A stretch of 64,000 bases of DNA from Saccharibacillus nicotianae (lineage in GTDB: Bacteria; Bacillota; Bacilli; Paenibacillales; Paenibacillaceae). The notes under the pieces are model-generated. The model had not been told where the DNA came from. It ran no database searches and was given only the letters and a program-made list of their open reading frames with translations. Every line of letters begins with the position of its first letter. The first letter of the stretch is position 1. The position numbers were made by a program, and so were the translations under genes. Shown piece by piece: positions 35,543 to 45,033 of this stretch. The stretch is taken from the NCBI RefSeq assembly GCF_042681745.1, contig NZ_JBHUGF010000010.1, forward strand, positions 2,480,001-2,544,000, in the 5' to 3' direction.

Positions 35543-37915
35543 TTATTTCAGTACAGCTACAGTAACGCCATTGCCACCTTCGTTGTATTCACCAGTACGG
35601 AAACTTTTGACATGCTTATGACGACGCAAGAAATCTTGAATCCCTGTTCTCAGTACACCTGTACCTTTACCATGAATAATATAAATCTGTCCGAGGTTCG
35701 CTAAAAAAGCTTCATCGAGAAAACGATCGACTTCCATCAATCCTTCTTCTACATTTGCACCGCGTAGATCAAGTTCAGAGCGCATATTGTCTTCGCGTGA
35801 ACGTTTGATCGTTGTTGCTTTTTTCTGTGGCTGTGCATTGATTGTAGCAGCAGATTGAACCAATTCAAGATCACTAAGAGCAACTTTCATTTTCAAAATA
35901 CCCATCTGTACTACCGCTTCTTTGGTTCCAGATAATTCTACGATATGTCCACGTTGATTCAGGCTATACACCATAACATCATCACCAGGCCCAAGTGGTT
36001 TGACTTTTTTGGACTCGGTAGAAGAAGTAGATTTCTTCTTCGTGCGTTGCCCTGGAGTCGCATCATCTAATTGTTTACGAGCTGCAGTCAGCTTATGATC
36101 TTTAACAGCAGCGCCTTCTTCTTGAGCAAGTTGACGTAACGAACGAATTACTTCATCGGCTTCTTTACGCGCTTTTTCGATAATCTCACGTGCTTCTTCG
36201 TCTGCTTTTTCCAGACGTTTATCCCGTTGCTCTTCTAATCTAGCCAGATCACGTTCATAACGACCACGTAATTTCTCCATATCCGAACGCAATGTAGCTG
36301 CTGTATTACGATCTTCTTCTGCACTTAGACGATTACTTTCTAGTGAAGCGATCATATTTTCGACACGTTGATCTTCTTCCCCTACTTCGCCACGAGCTAC
36401 ATCAAGAATCTTTTCAGATAATCCTAAGCGTGAAGCAATAGCAAATGCATTACTGCGTCCTGGTACGCCTATCAATAAGCGATACGTAGGGCTCAATGTA
36501 TTCACATCAAATTCCATACTTGCATTGATCACGCCTTTACGATCATAAGCATAAGCTTTCAGTTCGCTAAAGTGAGTTGTTGCAATCATTCGACAACCTT
36601 GTGAATGAATATACTCCAGAATCGCAATCGCTAACGCCGAGCCTTCTGCCGGATCGGTTCCTGCTCCTAATTCATCAAATAACACCAGACTTTTAGGCGT
36701 CATTTGCTCCAGAATCGATATAATATTAGTCATATGACTAGAAAATGTACTTAGATTCTGTTCGATACTTTGCTCATCACCGATATCTGCATAGATTGCA
36801 TCAAATACACATAATTGACTGCCTTCATCGGCTGGAATAAATAGACCTGACATCGCCATCAGACTAAGTAACCCTACTGTTTTGAGTGTAACGGTTTTAC
36901 CACCGGTATTCGGGCCAGTCACAATAATGCTAGTATGCTCATTGCCAAGTTCAAGATCAGTTGGTACTACATGAGCAAGTGGAATCAGTGGATGACGTGC
37001 TTTTTTTAATTTCAAAAATCCACGATCATTCATCTTCGGCATAGTAGCGTCCATCGAGCGAGCTAATTTGGCTTTGGCAAAAATAAAATCAAGGTCTGCC
37101 AGAATATCAATATCATAATTGAGCAGTTCTACTTGATCCGATACTTGAGCGGTCAGCTTCTGCAAAATTACTTCAATCTCGCGTTCTTCACGTAACTTGG
37201 CTTCACGTAGTTTATTGTTCATCGCTACAATTGCTTCTGGCTCAATAAACAGGGTCGCACCTGAACCGGATTGATCATGAACAATACCACCGAAGTGAGC
37301 ACGATATTCTGCTTTTACCGGAATAACAAAGCGATCACCACGAATCGTGACTAATTGATCTTGCAACATTTTGGCTACACTTTGAGAACGGATCATACTA
37401 TCCAGCTTCTCACGGATACGCACTTCACCTGAACGTAGTTCACGACGTACTGCGGCAAGTTCCGGGCTTGCCGAATCCATCACATGAGCAGAATCATCAA
37501 TACAAGCACGAATGGCTTTTTCCAGTGGACGTTGATCAGAGATCAGTTCTACCAGATCAGCTAGCATAGGGACAGGGTTTTCTTCATGTACCATCTCGAC
37601 ATGACGACGTGCACGTCTACCGCCCATAATCGTATTTGCAACTCCTAATAATTCACTTGGATTCAATGTGCCACCAATACGTGCACGACTAACTGCTGCA
37701 CTGATATCAACAATCCCACCAAAAGGAGGGGTTCCTTTCAGACGATCTACTAATGTCGCTTCGTCTGTTGTTTGAAGTAATTTTTTGACATGCTCCAAAT
37801 CCGTATCCGGTTGCAAAGCAAGCGCTGCGCGTTTCCCGATTGAAGTGGCTGCATGTGAAGATAATGTATTCAAAATTTGACCATACTGCATGGTATGGAA
37901 TATTTTTTCGTTCAA
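35543..37915 (-). CDS. mutS2: Endonuclease MutS2
   Basis: MutS-like ATPase with nuclease domain, linked to suppression of recombination and, in Bacillus, to splitting of collided ribosomes. The 790 residues have the MutS core with Walker A VTGPNTGGKTVTLKT, the Walker B LVLFDELGAGTDP, and ATTHFSELK. A long coiled coil (about 520-610) and the C-terminal Smr nuclease domain (LDLRGANVEEG through YIIHGKGTGVLR) follow. No mismatch-recognition domain is present, as normal for MutS2. In Bacillus it also lies near pheST and zapA, and here only the CuA gene separates it from zapA. Confidence 0.96.
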   Translation of the reverse strand: MNEKIFHTMQYGQILNTLSSHAATSIGKRAALALQPDTDLEHVKKLLQTTDEATLVDRLKGTPPFGGIVDISAAVSRARIGGTLNPSELLGVANTIMGGRRARRHVEMVHEENPVPMLADLVELISDQRPLEKAIRACIDDSAHVMDSASPELAAVRRELRSGEVRIREKLDSMIRSQSVAKMLQDQLVTIRGDRFVIPVKAEYRAHFGGIVHDQSGSGATLFIEPEAIVAMNNKLREAKLREEREIEVILQKLTAQVSDQVELLNYDIDILADLDFIFAKAKLARSMDATMPKMNDRGFLKLKKARHPLIPLAHVVPTDLELGNEHTSIIVTGPNTGGKTVTLKTVGLLSLMAMSGLFIPADEGSQLCVFDAIYADIGDEQSIEQNLSTFSSHMTNIISILEQMTPKSLVLFDELGAGTDPAEGSALAIAILEYIHSQGCRMIATTHFSELKAYAYDRKGVINASMEFDVNTLSPTYRLLIGVPGRSNAFAIASRLGLSEKILDVARGEVGEEDQRVENMIASLESNRLSAEEDRNTAATLRSDMEKLRGRYERDLARLEEQRDKRLEKADEEAREIIEKARKEADEVIRSLRQLAQEEGAAVKDHKLTAARKQLDDATPGQRTKKKSTSSTESKKVKPLGPGDDVMVYSLNQRGHIVELSGTKEAVVQMGILKMKVALSDLELVQSAATINAQPQKKATTIKRSREDNMRSELDLRGANVEEGLMEVDRFLDEAFLANLGQIYIIHGKGTGVLRTGIQDFLRRHKHVKSFRTGEYNEGGNGVTVAVLK

Positions 37916-38134
37916 CGTAATGACACTCCTCTAACTAACAAATTCCTTTATAATATAATGCACTACTTCTTATTATACATCTAGACTAAATATTCACAAA
38001 ATACTTCCACGATAAATAATCAATACTTATAATAAGCTCCAAAAATATCTGATTTAGATGTATTGCTAAATCATGACTTTAGCGATTGTATTTCTTTTTT
38101 TCGCCATATTTTATTTTAAATTTGATGATATCAG

Positions 38135-38163
38135 TTACTCTTTATGTAGAACAGCGTTATACT
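38135..38163 (+). promoter_or_regulatory. Promoter of the CuA-lipoprotein gene
   Basis: The 304-bp mutS2-CuA interval (37916-38219) holds a TTACTC (38135-38140), 17-bp spacer and TATACT (38158-38163) pattern. The -35 is weak. Nothing else was recognised in the interval. Confidence 0.5.
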
Positions 38164-38219
38164 ATTTATGAATATTGGCAATGATCATTATTATATACCG
38201 CTATAGGAGGAATTAATGC

Positions 38220-38666
38220 ATGTATACCCCATCTCAACCGAATCACAAAGTAAACACGTACAAAAGAACACTGATTATCGTTAGTATAATGATCGCAGTA
38301 ATGGTTCTTTTATCTGCTTGTGGTCAAAAAAACGAGTCTGCTACTAATCAACCACAAAGTGGTGTGACCGAGACAGGTGTTGCACCTGCTGATGGTACAC
38401 AACAATTGATGATCAAAGCAACTAATTATGCATTTGACCAAAAAGAATACCATGTTAAAAAAGGACAACCTGTACAGATCGTATTTGAAAGTGTACAAGG
38501 TAATCATGGTGTAATGATTCCAGCACTTAATGTCGATCTGGATTCACAAAATACAACAGCGACAGTCACTCCACAAGAAGCAGGTCAATTTGATATTGCG
38601 TGCTCAATCATGTGTGGTTCCGGTCATAGTACAATGGTTGCTAAATTAATCGTAGACGAAGCTTAA
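38220..38666 (+). CDS. CuA/cupredoxin-domain lipoprotein
   Basis: A 148-residue exported copper protein. A polar 15-residue start precedes the signal helix and the lipobox LLSAC (Cys34). The mature cupredoxin domain keeps the binuclear CuA ligands of cytochrome oxidase subunit II: a His in QGNHGVM and C-x3-C-x3-H-x2-M in CSIMCGSGHSTM. The usual Glu between the cysteines is replaced by Met. No oxidase subunit I or transmembrane subunit-II helices are present, so it may be a copper carrier, an electron relay or part of CuA assembly; this is inference. The gene is alone, opposite in strand to its neighbours. GGAGG lies 9 nt before the ATG. Confidence 0.85.
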   Translation: MYTPSQPNHKVNTYKRTLIIVSIMIAVMVLLSACGQKNESATNQPQSGVTETGVAPADGTQQLMIKATNYAFDQKEYHVKKGQPVQIVFESVQGNHGVMIPALNVDLDSQNTTATVTPQEAGQFDIACSIMCGSGHSTMVAKLIVDEA

Positions 38667-38690
38667 TGTATTGAATTCATTATAGTATCA

Positions 38691-38748
38691 AAAAATCCCT
38701 TTCTGTTTCACTACATCCACATACGTAGTGATAAGCAGAAAGGGATTT
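38691..38748. terminator. Bidirectional terminator
   Basis: AAAATCCCTTTCTG and its complement near both ends, with an inner CACTAC/GTAGTG helix, lie between the convergent CuA and zapA genes. T runs are present on both sides. Confidence 0.88.
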
Positions 38749-38754
38749 TGATAT

Positions 38755-41700
38755 CTAATTCTGGTCCTGCTCGATTAATTCCATCCACTCATTATATTCA
38801 ATTTCCAAACGACGATGCTGTTCTTGTAACTGTTCTAACTCACGTATAACGCGCTCTTTCTCTTCACGCTGATCTTCCAGTTCAATATGAACCAATCGTA
38901 ATTGATGTGAAGACACTTCGTACTGCTGCAATATCTCTTGCATTTCTTCCGACTTCTGTGTCTCTACAGTAGCCAGTTGATCTTGTTGTTCACGCCACTC
39001 ACGTTCTTGTTGCTCCAACCGTTCAATATGCTGTGCTTGCTCTTGTTGTAATTGCTCGGTTTCATTGATACGTTGTTGCCACTCTTCTAATTCTTGACGC
39101 AAATGATGACTTTGTTGTTCCAAACGCCCAATTTCTTCTAGATAACCTTCTTCATTCCGACTCACTGTACGATAATCTTCTTCTAATTGAGTATACCGTT
39201 CATTCCATTGATCTAGATTGTGATTTGCTTCTTGCAACATTTGCTCTTGTTGACCTAGCTTATCTTGCACAGCATATAACTCTTGATTCAATGTAGCTAC
39301 CTGAGCTTGTGCCTCTTGATGATATTGCTGTTCTTGTGACCATTGAGCTTGTAACGTATGCAATTCATCTTCTTGCTCGTTAGAGCGCTCACGCCACATA
39401 TCCATTTCTTCTTGAATCGCTGATTTTTGCTGTTGCAATTCATTTAGCTGATCGATACGTTCAGACTGTAACTCTTCCAAATCTTGATATTGATATTCTA
39501 ATGTCTGACGTTGTTCTTCGATAACACGAAGCTGTTCTTCTAATACCTGACGTTCCGCTTGAGCATCTGTCCAACGGGCTTGCAGACGATTCACTTCATC
39601 TTCTTGTTGCGTTGACAATTCACGCCATGTCTCGGCTTCTTCTGTTGCAGTAATCACCTGTTGCTGTACATCTTCCAGTTTTTGCTGGAGAGATGACTGC
39701 TGCATTTCCAGTTGATGACGTTGTTCTTCCAGTGTCTGCAATTGCTGTTCTAATGGTTGCATCTGTTCACGCACTTGAGACAACTGAGCTTGAGCCTGTT
39801 CTACTTCTTGCTCTTGCTGGCTAGAAAGTTCGCGCCATGTCTCCGCTTCTTCTTGAGCACTTGCTAATTCTTGCTGAACCTGATGAAGTTGTTGATTCAA
39901 AACAGCCTGTTGTTCTGCCAATTGTACTCTTTGCTGTTCTACAGTCTGTGCTTGTGCTTGCGTCTCTAATAATTGAGCTTGAATACGCTGAACTTCTTGT
40001 TCCTGTTGTCCTGACAACTCACGCCATGTCTCCGCATCTTCTTGAGTAACGGTTAATGTGTTTTTGAGTTCGACTAATTGTTGATTAAGATTCGATTGTT
40101 GTTCTTCTAATAGAAGCACTTGTGCTTGAACTGATTCATGAGCTTGTTGCTCTGAAGCGTATTGCTGTTGTAGAACATTATATTGTTCTTGTACTTGAGC
40201 CAATTCGGCTTGAATTTGTGACACTTCTTGTTCTTGTTGTGTTGATAATTCGCGCCATGTTCCTGCTTCTTCTTGTGTTACCGTCAATGTTTCTTGAAGT
40301 TCTACCCATTGTTGCTGTAAATCCGACTGTTCTGTTTCCAGTACATGCACTTGATTTTCTAGATCATTACGCTCGGTCTGGATACTGTTCGATTGCTGTT
40401 GCAAAGCAGTATACTGTTCCTGTACCTGCGCCAATTCAGCTTGAATTTGTGACACTTCTTGTTCTTGTTGTGTTGATAATTCACGCCATGTTCCTGCTTC
40501 TTCTTGCGTTATCGTTAATGTTTCTTGAAGTTCTACCCATTGTTGCTGTAAATCCGACTGCTCTGTTTCCAGTACATGCAATTGATTTTCCAGATCATTA
40601 CGCTCGGTCTGAATACTGTTCGATTGCTGTTGCAAAGCAGTATATTGTTCTTGTACCTGCGCCAATTCAGCTTGAATTTGTGACACTTCTTGCTCTTGTT
40701 GTGTTGATAATTCGCGCCATGTTCCTGCTTCTTCTTGTGTTACCGTTAATGTTTCTTGAAGTGTACTTAGCTGTTGATTAAGATCATTTTGTTGCTTTTG
40801 CAACTGCTGTGCTTGCTCTTGTAAAGACTGATGTTCGATCTGTAACTGTTCACTTCTTGATTGTAATGATTCATATTCTGCTTGCACAGTAGCATGTTGT
40901 TGTTGTAGAGCTGTATATTGTTGTTGTTGCTGTGCAAGTTCGGTTTGTGCAGTCTGTAATTCTTGTTCTTGTTGATCTGATAGTTCATGCCATGTGTCTA
41001 CTTCTTCTTTGAGCGTAGCATTTTCTTGACGTAGTTCTGTTAGCTGTTGATCCAGTTCTGACTTTTGTTCTTCCAATTCGTTAAGCTGCTCTTCTATCGT
41101 TACACGCTGTTCTTCCAATACAACTTGTTGCTCTTGAGCTTGGGACAATTCAGCTTGAATATGAGCAACTTCTTGTTCTTGTTGACCGGATAGTTCGCGC
41201 CACGTTTCTAATCTTTGTTTGGTAGCGGATACTTCATTTTTAGCATCTGCTAATTGTTGATGCAAAATAGACATTTGTTCTTTGGTTGTAGAAGCTTGTT
41301 CTTCTAACGTATGACGTTGTTCTTGAGCTTGTGTTAATTCCATCTGTACTTTTTGTACTTCTTGCTCTTGTTGCTGTGCTAATTCATACCAACGATTAGA
41401 TTCTTCTTTGGATTCTGCTATCTCTTGCTGAGCAGTATCCAATTGTTCTTGTAATTCAGTTACTTGTTGCTGAGATGCACGTAGTTGCTCTTCTAATTGC
41501 TGTTGTTGCGTTTGTGCATTTGTTAAATTAATTTGTACTGTCTGCAACTCTTCTTCTTGTTGCACAGACAATTCGCGCCATGTCTCGGATTCTTCTTGCG
41601 CTTCCGCTATTTGTGTGATGAGTTGATTATGCTTTTCTTCTAATTCTTGTAACTCTATTAGTGTACGTTTGTTATTTTCCTCCAGTTCGGCATGATCTTG

Positions 41701-42393
41701 TTGCATACGATCATGTTGTTGTTGTAACAGTTGCAACTGCTCTTCTAACTCCATTACTCGCAAACTGGACACTTCTTCATTTTCTGTTAAAAGATTAATC
41801 TCACTGCGTAAATTTTCTGTCGTTTGTTGCAGATTTTGTTCTAATTCCACATTTGATTTCAAAGCTTTTTGAAGAGCTTCTTCAGCAATTTTCCATTTAT
41901 GCTGTATTTGTTCGTTATTTAATTTGTGTTCTTGATTTTGCTGTTGAATCTGTTTATTTTGCCCTTCCACAGAAGTTAGCTTTTGCTGAGTCTGTGTTAA
42001 TTGAGCAGATGTTTCTTTTACATTTTTTTGTAATTGTTCATTGGTCGCTGTTTGTTGTTGATTGTCCTGTTGTAATTTCTGAATTAATTCTTGTTGTTGA
42101 TCTTTCACACTTTGTAATTGTTCTAACTCTGTATTTAAGCGCTGTTGCTCTGCGATAGCTTTATCAAATTCAGACTGATTGATCTGGGCATTAATCGATT
42201 CTTCTGCCATGTGTACAGCCGCTAATACAGCTAATTTAGCTTTATCTAAATGAGAATGAGCTTGCGATATATCGTTCATATGCTCGTCTACATAACGAGC
42301 AATTTGTCTCATATAATCGGCACTCGTGCCAACTAATTTATAAGTTGTTCCATAAATATCCACGTTTACTCGAATACGTTCGGGTGTTGTCAC
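38755..42393 (-). CDS. zapA: Giant ZapA-domain coiled-coil protein
   Basis: The first about 90 residues form a ZapA domain (RIRVNVDIYGTTYKLVG, the DYMRQIARYVDEHM helix, LAVLAAVHMAEES), the FtsZ-binding family. The remaining about 1,120 residues are one long Gln/Glu-rich coiled coil with no membrane segment. Typical ZapA is 80-110 residues. Tryptophans in TWREL-like motifs fall at residues 272, 335, 398, 468, 559, 636, 713, 790, 853, 923, 1000 and 1063, spaced by 63-91, each a multiple of 7. GTG start at 42393 with AAAGGAGG 8 nt upstream. Position after pheT, as for zapA in Bacillus, supports the name. Role as a long tether at the division site is inference. Confidence 0.85.
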   Translation of the reverse strand: MTTPERIRVNVDIYGTTYKLVGTSADYMRQIARYVDEHMNDISQAHSHLDKAKLAVLAAVHMAEESINAQINQSEFDKAIAEQQRLNTELEQLQSVKDQQQELIQKLQQDNQQQTATNEQLQKNVKETSAQLTQTQQKLTSVEGQNKQIQQQNQEHKLNNEQIQHKWKIAEEALQKALKSNVELEQNLQQTTENLRSEINLLTENEEVSSLRVMELEEQLQLLQQQHDRMQQDHAELEENNKRTLIELQELEEKHNQLITQIAEAQEESETWRELSVQQEEELQTVQINLTNAQTQQQQLEEQLRASQQQVTELQEQLDTAQQEIAESKEESNRWYELAQQQEQEVQKVQMELTQAQEQRHTLEEQASTTKEQMSILHQQLADAKNEVSATKQRLETWRELSGQQEQEVAHIQAELSQAQEQQVVLEEQRVTIEEQLNELEEQKSELDQQLTELRQENATLKEEVDTWHELSDQQEQELQTAQTELAQQQQQYTALQQQHATVQAEYESLQSRSEQLQIEHQSLQEQAQQLQKQQNDLNQQLSTLQETLTVTQEEAGTWRELSTQQEQEVSQIQAELAQVQEQYTALQQQSNSIQTERNDLENQLHVLETEQSDLQQQWVELQETLTITQEEAGTWRELSTQQEQEVSQIQAELAQVQEQYTALQQQSNSIQTERNDLENQVHVLETEQSDLQQQWVELQETLTVTQEEAGTWRELSTQQEQEVSQIQAELAQVQEQYNVLQQQYASEQQAHESVQAQVLLLEEQQSNLNQQLVELKNTLTVTQEDAETWRELSGQQEQEVQRIQAQLLETQAQAQTVEQQRVQLAEQQAVLNQQLHQVQQELASAQEEAETWRELSSQQEQEVEQAQAQLSQVREQMQPLEQQLQTLEEQRHQLEMQQSSLQQKLEDVQQQVITATEEAETWRELSTQQEDEVNRLQARWTDAQAERQVLEEQLRVIEEQRQTLEYQYQDLEELQSERIDQLNELQQQKSAIQEEMDMWRERSNEQEDELHTLQAQWSQEQQYHQEAQAQVATLNQELYAVQDKLGQQEQMLQEANHNLDQWNERYTQLEEDYRTVSRNEEGYLEEIGRLEQQSHHLRQELEEWQQRINETEQLQQEQAQHIERLEQQEREWREQQDQLATVETQKSEEMQEILQQYEVSSHQLRLVHIELEDQREEKERVIRELEQLQEQHRRLEIEYNEWMELIEQDQN
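40027..40719 (-). repeat. Three tandem 231-bp units inside zapA
   Basis: Codons 559-635, 636-712 and 713-789 form three direct repeats of 77 codons (11 heptads). The first two differ at only two residues (LHV/VHV, LTI/LTV), implying recent duplication. The third diverges after about 27 residues. Misassembly or length variation between strains would be expected here. Confidence 0.88.
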
Positions 42394-42447
42394 AATCGTG
42401 CCCTCCTTTACTTCTTCTGTTTATTCTAGTTGGATGTAGACAAAAAA

Positions 42448-42474
42448 GCCACATCGATTGTTATTCGATGCGAC
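42448..42474 (-). terminator. Terminator between pheT and zapA
   Basis: GTCGCATCGA and TCGATGTGGC pair (two wobbles) around a 7-nt loop, followed by TTTTTTG on the minus strand. zapA would then need its own promoter or readthrough. Confidence 0.7.
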
Positions 42475-42572
42475 TCTTGTCAATTCCTGCTATCATCCCT
42501 AACAAACATGATTCTTTATTTCTCAGTCATTTGGATAGGGAATCTACGCAGTATAAAGATGGGACAAACTGA

Positions 42573-45014
42573 TTACTTACGCAGTTCTGCACCAAATTGT
42601 TCAGACAACACCGTCAAGACTTGATCATGTACAGCTGTGACTTCTTCGTCTGTTAATGTATGCTCTGCATGACGGTATACGATAGCTATCGCTACACTCT
42701 TCTTACCTTCACCTACACGATCACCAGTGTAGACGTCAAATACTTGCACGGTTTCCAACAATTCTTTAGCTGTCAGGCGAATAGACGATAATAATTCTCC
42801 TGCTGCTACGTCTTCATTGATTACAACAGCAATATCGCGTTGTACAGAAGGATAACGTGGCAACTCGCTATATACGATTTTCTCATCAGCTTCTTCATAT
42901 AATGGAGCCAATTGAATCTCTGCTACATACGTATCTTCCAGATCAGACTCCCGTTGAATATCAGGGTGAATCTGTCCAATTACACCGATCCATTGTTGCT
43001 GACTACCGACTTGCAAATAAACAGATGCAGAACGTCCTGGATGGAATCCTTGTGGTTGATCTGCTTTGTATGTGATCAAAGATTGTAGTCCAAGATATTG
43101 TAATAGGCTTTCTAATGCACCTTTGAGATCGAAGAAATCAACACGTTCATTGCCTGTATTCCATTGTGCTTGTTGACGTCTGCCTGTAAGCAATAGTCCA
43201 AGTAAAGGAATCTCTGTCGGTTGACGAGTCAATTCTTGCTCAGAGCTGAAGAATGCACTACCGATTTCAAATAAAGCTAGATTTTCCTGCTTACGATTAC
43301 GGTTAAATGAAGCTGTTTCTAACAACTGCGGAATCAATGTGCTACGTAACACGCTACGATCTTCACTCATTGGCATCGCCAGTGCAACTTGTTGCTGTTC
43401 TCCACGCAATTGTGGGAACAGATCATTTTTCGCTGGATGTGTGAATGAATACGTGATCGCTTCTTGATATCCACCATGAGTGAGCAAATGGCGAATCGTA
43501 CGACGCAAGCGTTGAGATTTGGTTAATGCTCCCGGTGTTGTTGTACCTTCAATAGAAGTCGTTGGAATATTATCATATCCATATAGACGAGCCACTTCTT
43601 CAATCAAATCAACATCGCGTACAATATCACCACGACGAGTAGGAACACGAACTTCTAATAAGTCTTGTGCTACATCGCCACAAGGGAATTGCAAACGGGC
43701 AAAAATCGTTTTGATTTCAAGTAAAGACAATTCTGTACCTAAATAACGATTTAATTTGCTCAAAGACAATTGCAAAGTTTTCTCTTCTGCTACTTGTGCA
43801 ACTTCTTCTACAATACCTTCATGAATCAATCCATGTGCATAACGAACGATTAATTCAGCCGCACGATTCAATGCAGGCACAACAGCAGAAGGATCTACTT
43901 CTTTTTCAAAACGTTGACTTGCTTCTGAACGAAGTCCAAGACGACGTGATGTTTTGCGAATTGTTCCACCGTCGAACTTCGCAGATTCTAATAAAATATT
44001 AACCGTCGATGAAGTCACTTCCGTATCAGCGCCACCCATTACACCGGCTAACCCTACAGGTTGTCCGCCGCTTGTAATCAGCAACATACGATCATCTAAT
44101 TTACGTTCTTGATCGTCTAAGGTGGTAAGTACTTCACCTTCACGTGCCATGCGTACTTCAATCGCACCTTGATTTAATTTGTCAGCATCATAAGCATGTA
44201 GTGGTTGTCCATATTCCAACATTACGAAGTTAGTAATATCAACAATATTACTGATCGGACGAATACCTGCTGCAATCAGACGATTTTGTAACCATAATGG
44301 AGAAGCTCCCACAGTAATACCACTGATATAACGAGCTGAAAAGTGACTACATTGCTCGGTTGCTTCAATAGTAACTGAAATATGATCTGCTGCTGCATCT
44401 CCAGCTTCAACAAAATTCAGTTCTGGTAATTTGACATCACGACCTAGAATAGCGCCTACTTCATAAGCCGCTCCTAACATACTCAAGCAATCTGAACGGT
44501 TCGGTGTCAGATCGAAATCCAAAATCGCATCGTCCAAACCAAGCAATTGCACAATAGGTGTACCAATTTCTGTATTTTCAGGCAAAACCAAAATACCTTC
44601 TTGTTGATCTTTAGGTAACAATTTATCGTTAATACCTAGTTCTTTTGCAGAACAGATCATGCCTTGCGATAATACACCGCGTAATTTGGCTTTTTTGATA
44701 TCCATCCCGCCTGGTAATTTAGCACCCACAAGAGCGACAGGAACTTTTTGCCCGGCATCGATATTTTTAGCACCACATACGATCTGTAAATCTTCACCTT
44801 GACCTGCATCAATCACACATACATTTAATTTGTCTGCATCAGGATGCTTTTCTTTACTTTTCACATAACCAACGACAACGTTAGTAATGCCTTGATTACG
44901 ATATTCCACGCTGTCGATTTCGATTCCTGAACGTGTAATTCGCTCAGCTAGTTCTTCTGGAGTGACTTGATCCAAAGAAACATATTGAGACAGCCATTGT
45001 GTAGATACTTTCAC
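42573..45014 (-). CDS. pheT: Phenylalanyl-tRNA synthetase beta subunit
   Basis: Large subunit of the alpha2-beta2 enzyme that charges tRNA-Phe. The 813 residues show the N-terminal EMAP-like tRNA-binding domain (VVGYVKSKEKHPDADKLNVC), the B3/B4 editing domain, the B5 domain, the catalytic-like core (RRTIRHLLTHGGYQEAITYSF) and the C-terminal anticodon-binding FDX-ACB domain (YPSVQRDIAVVI). Length is normal. It follows pheS by 19 bp and is controlled with it by the T-box. Confidence 0.98.
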   Translation of the reverse strand: MKVSTQWLSQYVSLDQVTPEELAERITRSGIEIDSVEYRNQGITNVVVGYVKSKEKHPDADKLNVCVIDAGQGEDLQIVCGAKNIDAGQKVPVALVGAKLPGGMDIKKAKLRGVLSQGMICSAKELGINDKLLPKDQQEGILVLPENTEIGTPIVQLLGLDDAILDFDLTPNRSDCLSMLGAAYEVGAILGRDVKLPELNFVEAGDAAADHISVTIEATEQCSHFSARYISGITVGASPLWLQNRLIAAGIRPISNIVDITNFVMLEYGQPLHAYDADKLNQGAIEVRMAREGEVLTTLDDQERKLDDRMLLITSGGQPVGLAGVMGGADTEVTSSTVNILLESAKFDGGTIRKTSRRLGLRSEASQRFEKEVDPSAVVPALNRAAELIVRYAHGLIHEGIVEEVAQVAEEKTLQLSLSKLNRYLGTELSLLEIKTIFARLQFPCGDVAQDLLEVRVPTRRGDIVRDVDLIEEVARLYGYDNIPTTSIEGTTTPGALTKSQRLRRTIRHLLTHGGYQEAITYSFTHPAKNDLFPQLRGEQQQVALAMPMSEDRSVLRSTLIPQLLETASFNRNRKQENLALFEIGSAFFSSEQELTRQPTEIPLLGLLLTGRRQQAQWNTGNERVDFFDLKGALESLLQYLGLQSLITYKADQPQGFHPGRSASVYLQVGSQQQWIGVIGQIHPDIQRESDLEDTYVAEIQLAPLYEEADEKIVYSELPRYPSVQRDIAVVINEDVAAGELLSSIRLTAKELLETVQVFDVYTGDRVGEGKKSVAIAIVYRHAEHTLTDEEVTAVHDQVLTVLSEQFGAELRK

Positions 45015-45033
45015 TGCTATTCACTCCTTTATA

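Noticed and set aside
39837..42158. Several long open frames on the plus strand opposite zapA
   Set aside because: They mirror the repetitive Gln/Glu codons of zapA read in antisense (rich in Leu, Val and Ile), repeat at the same period and have no ribosome sites.
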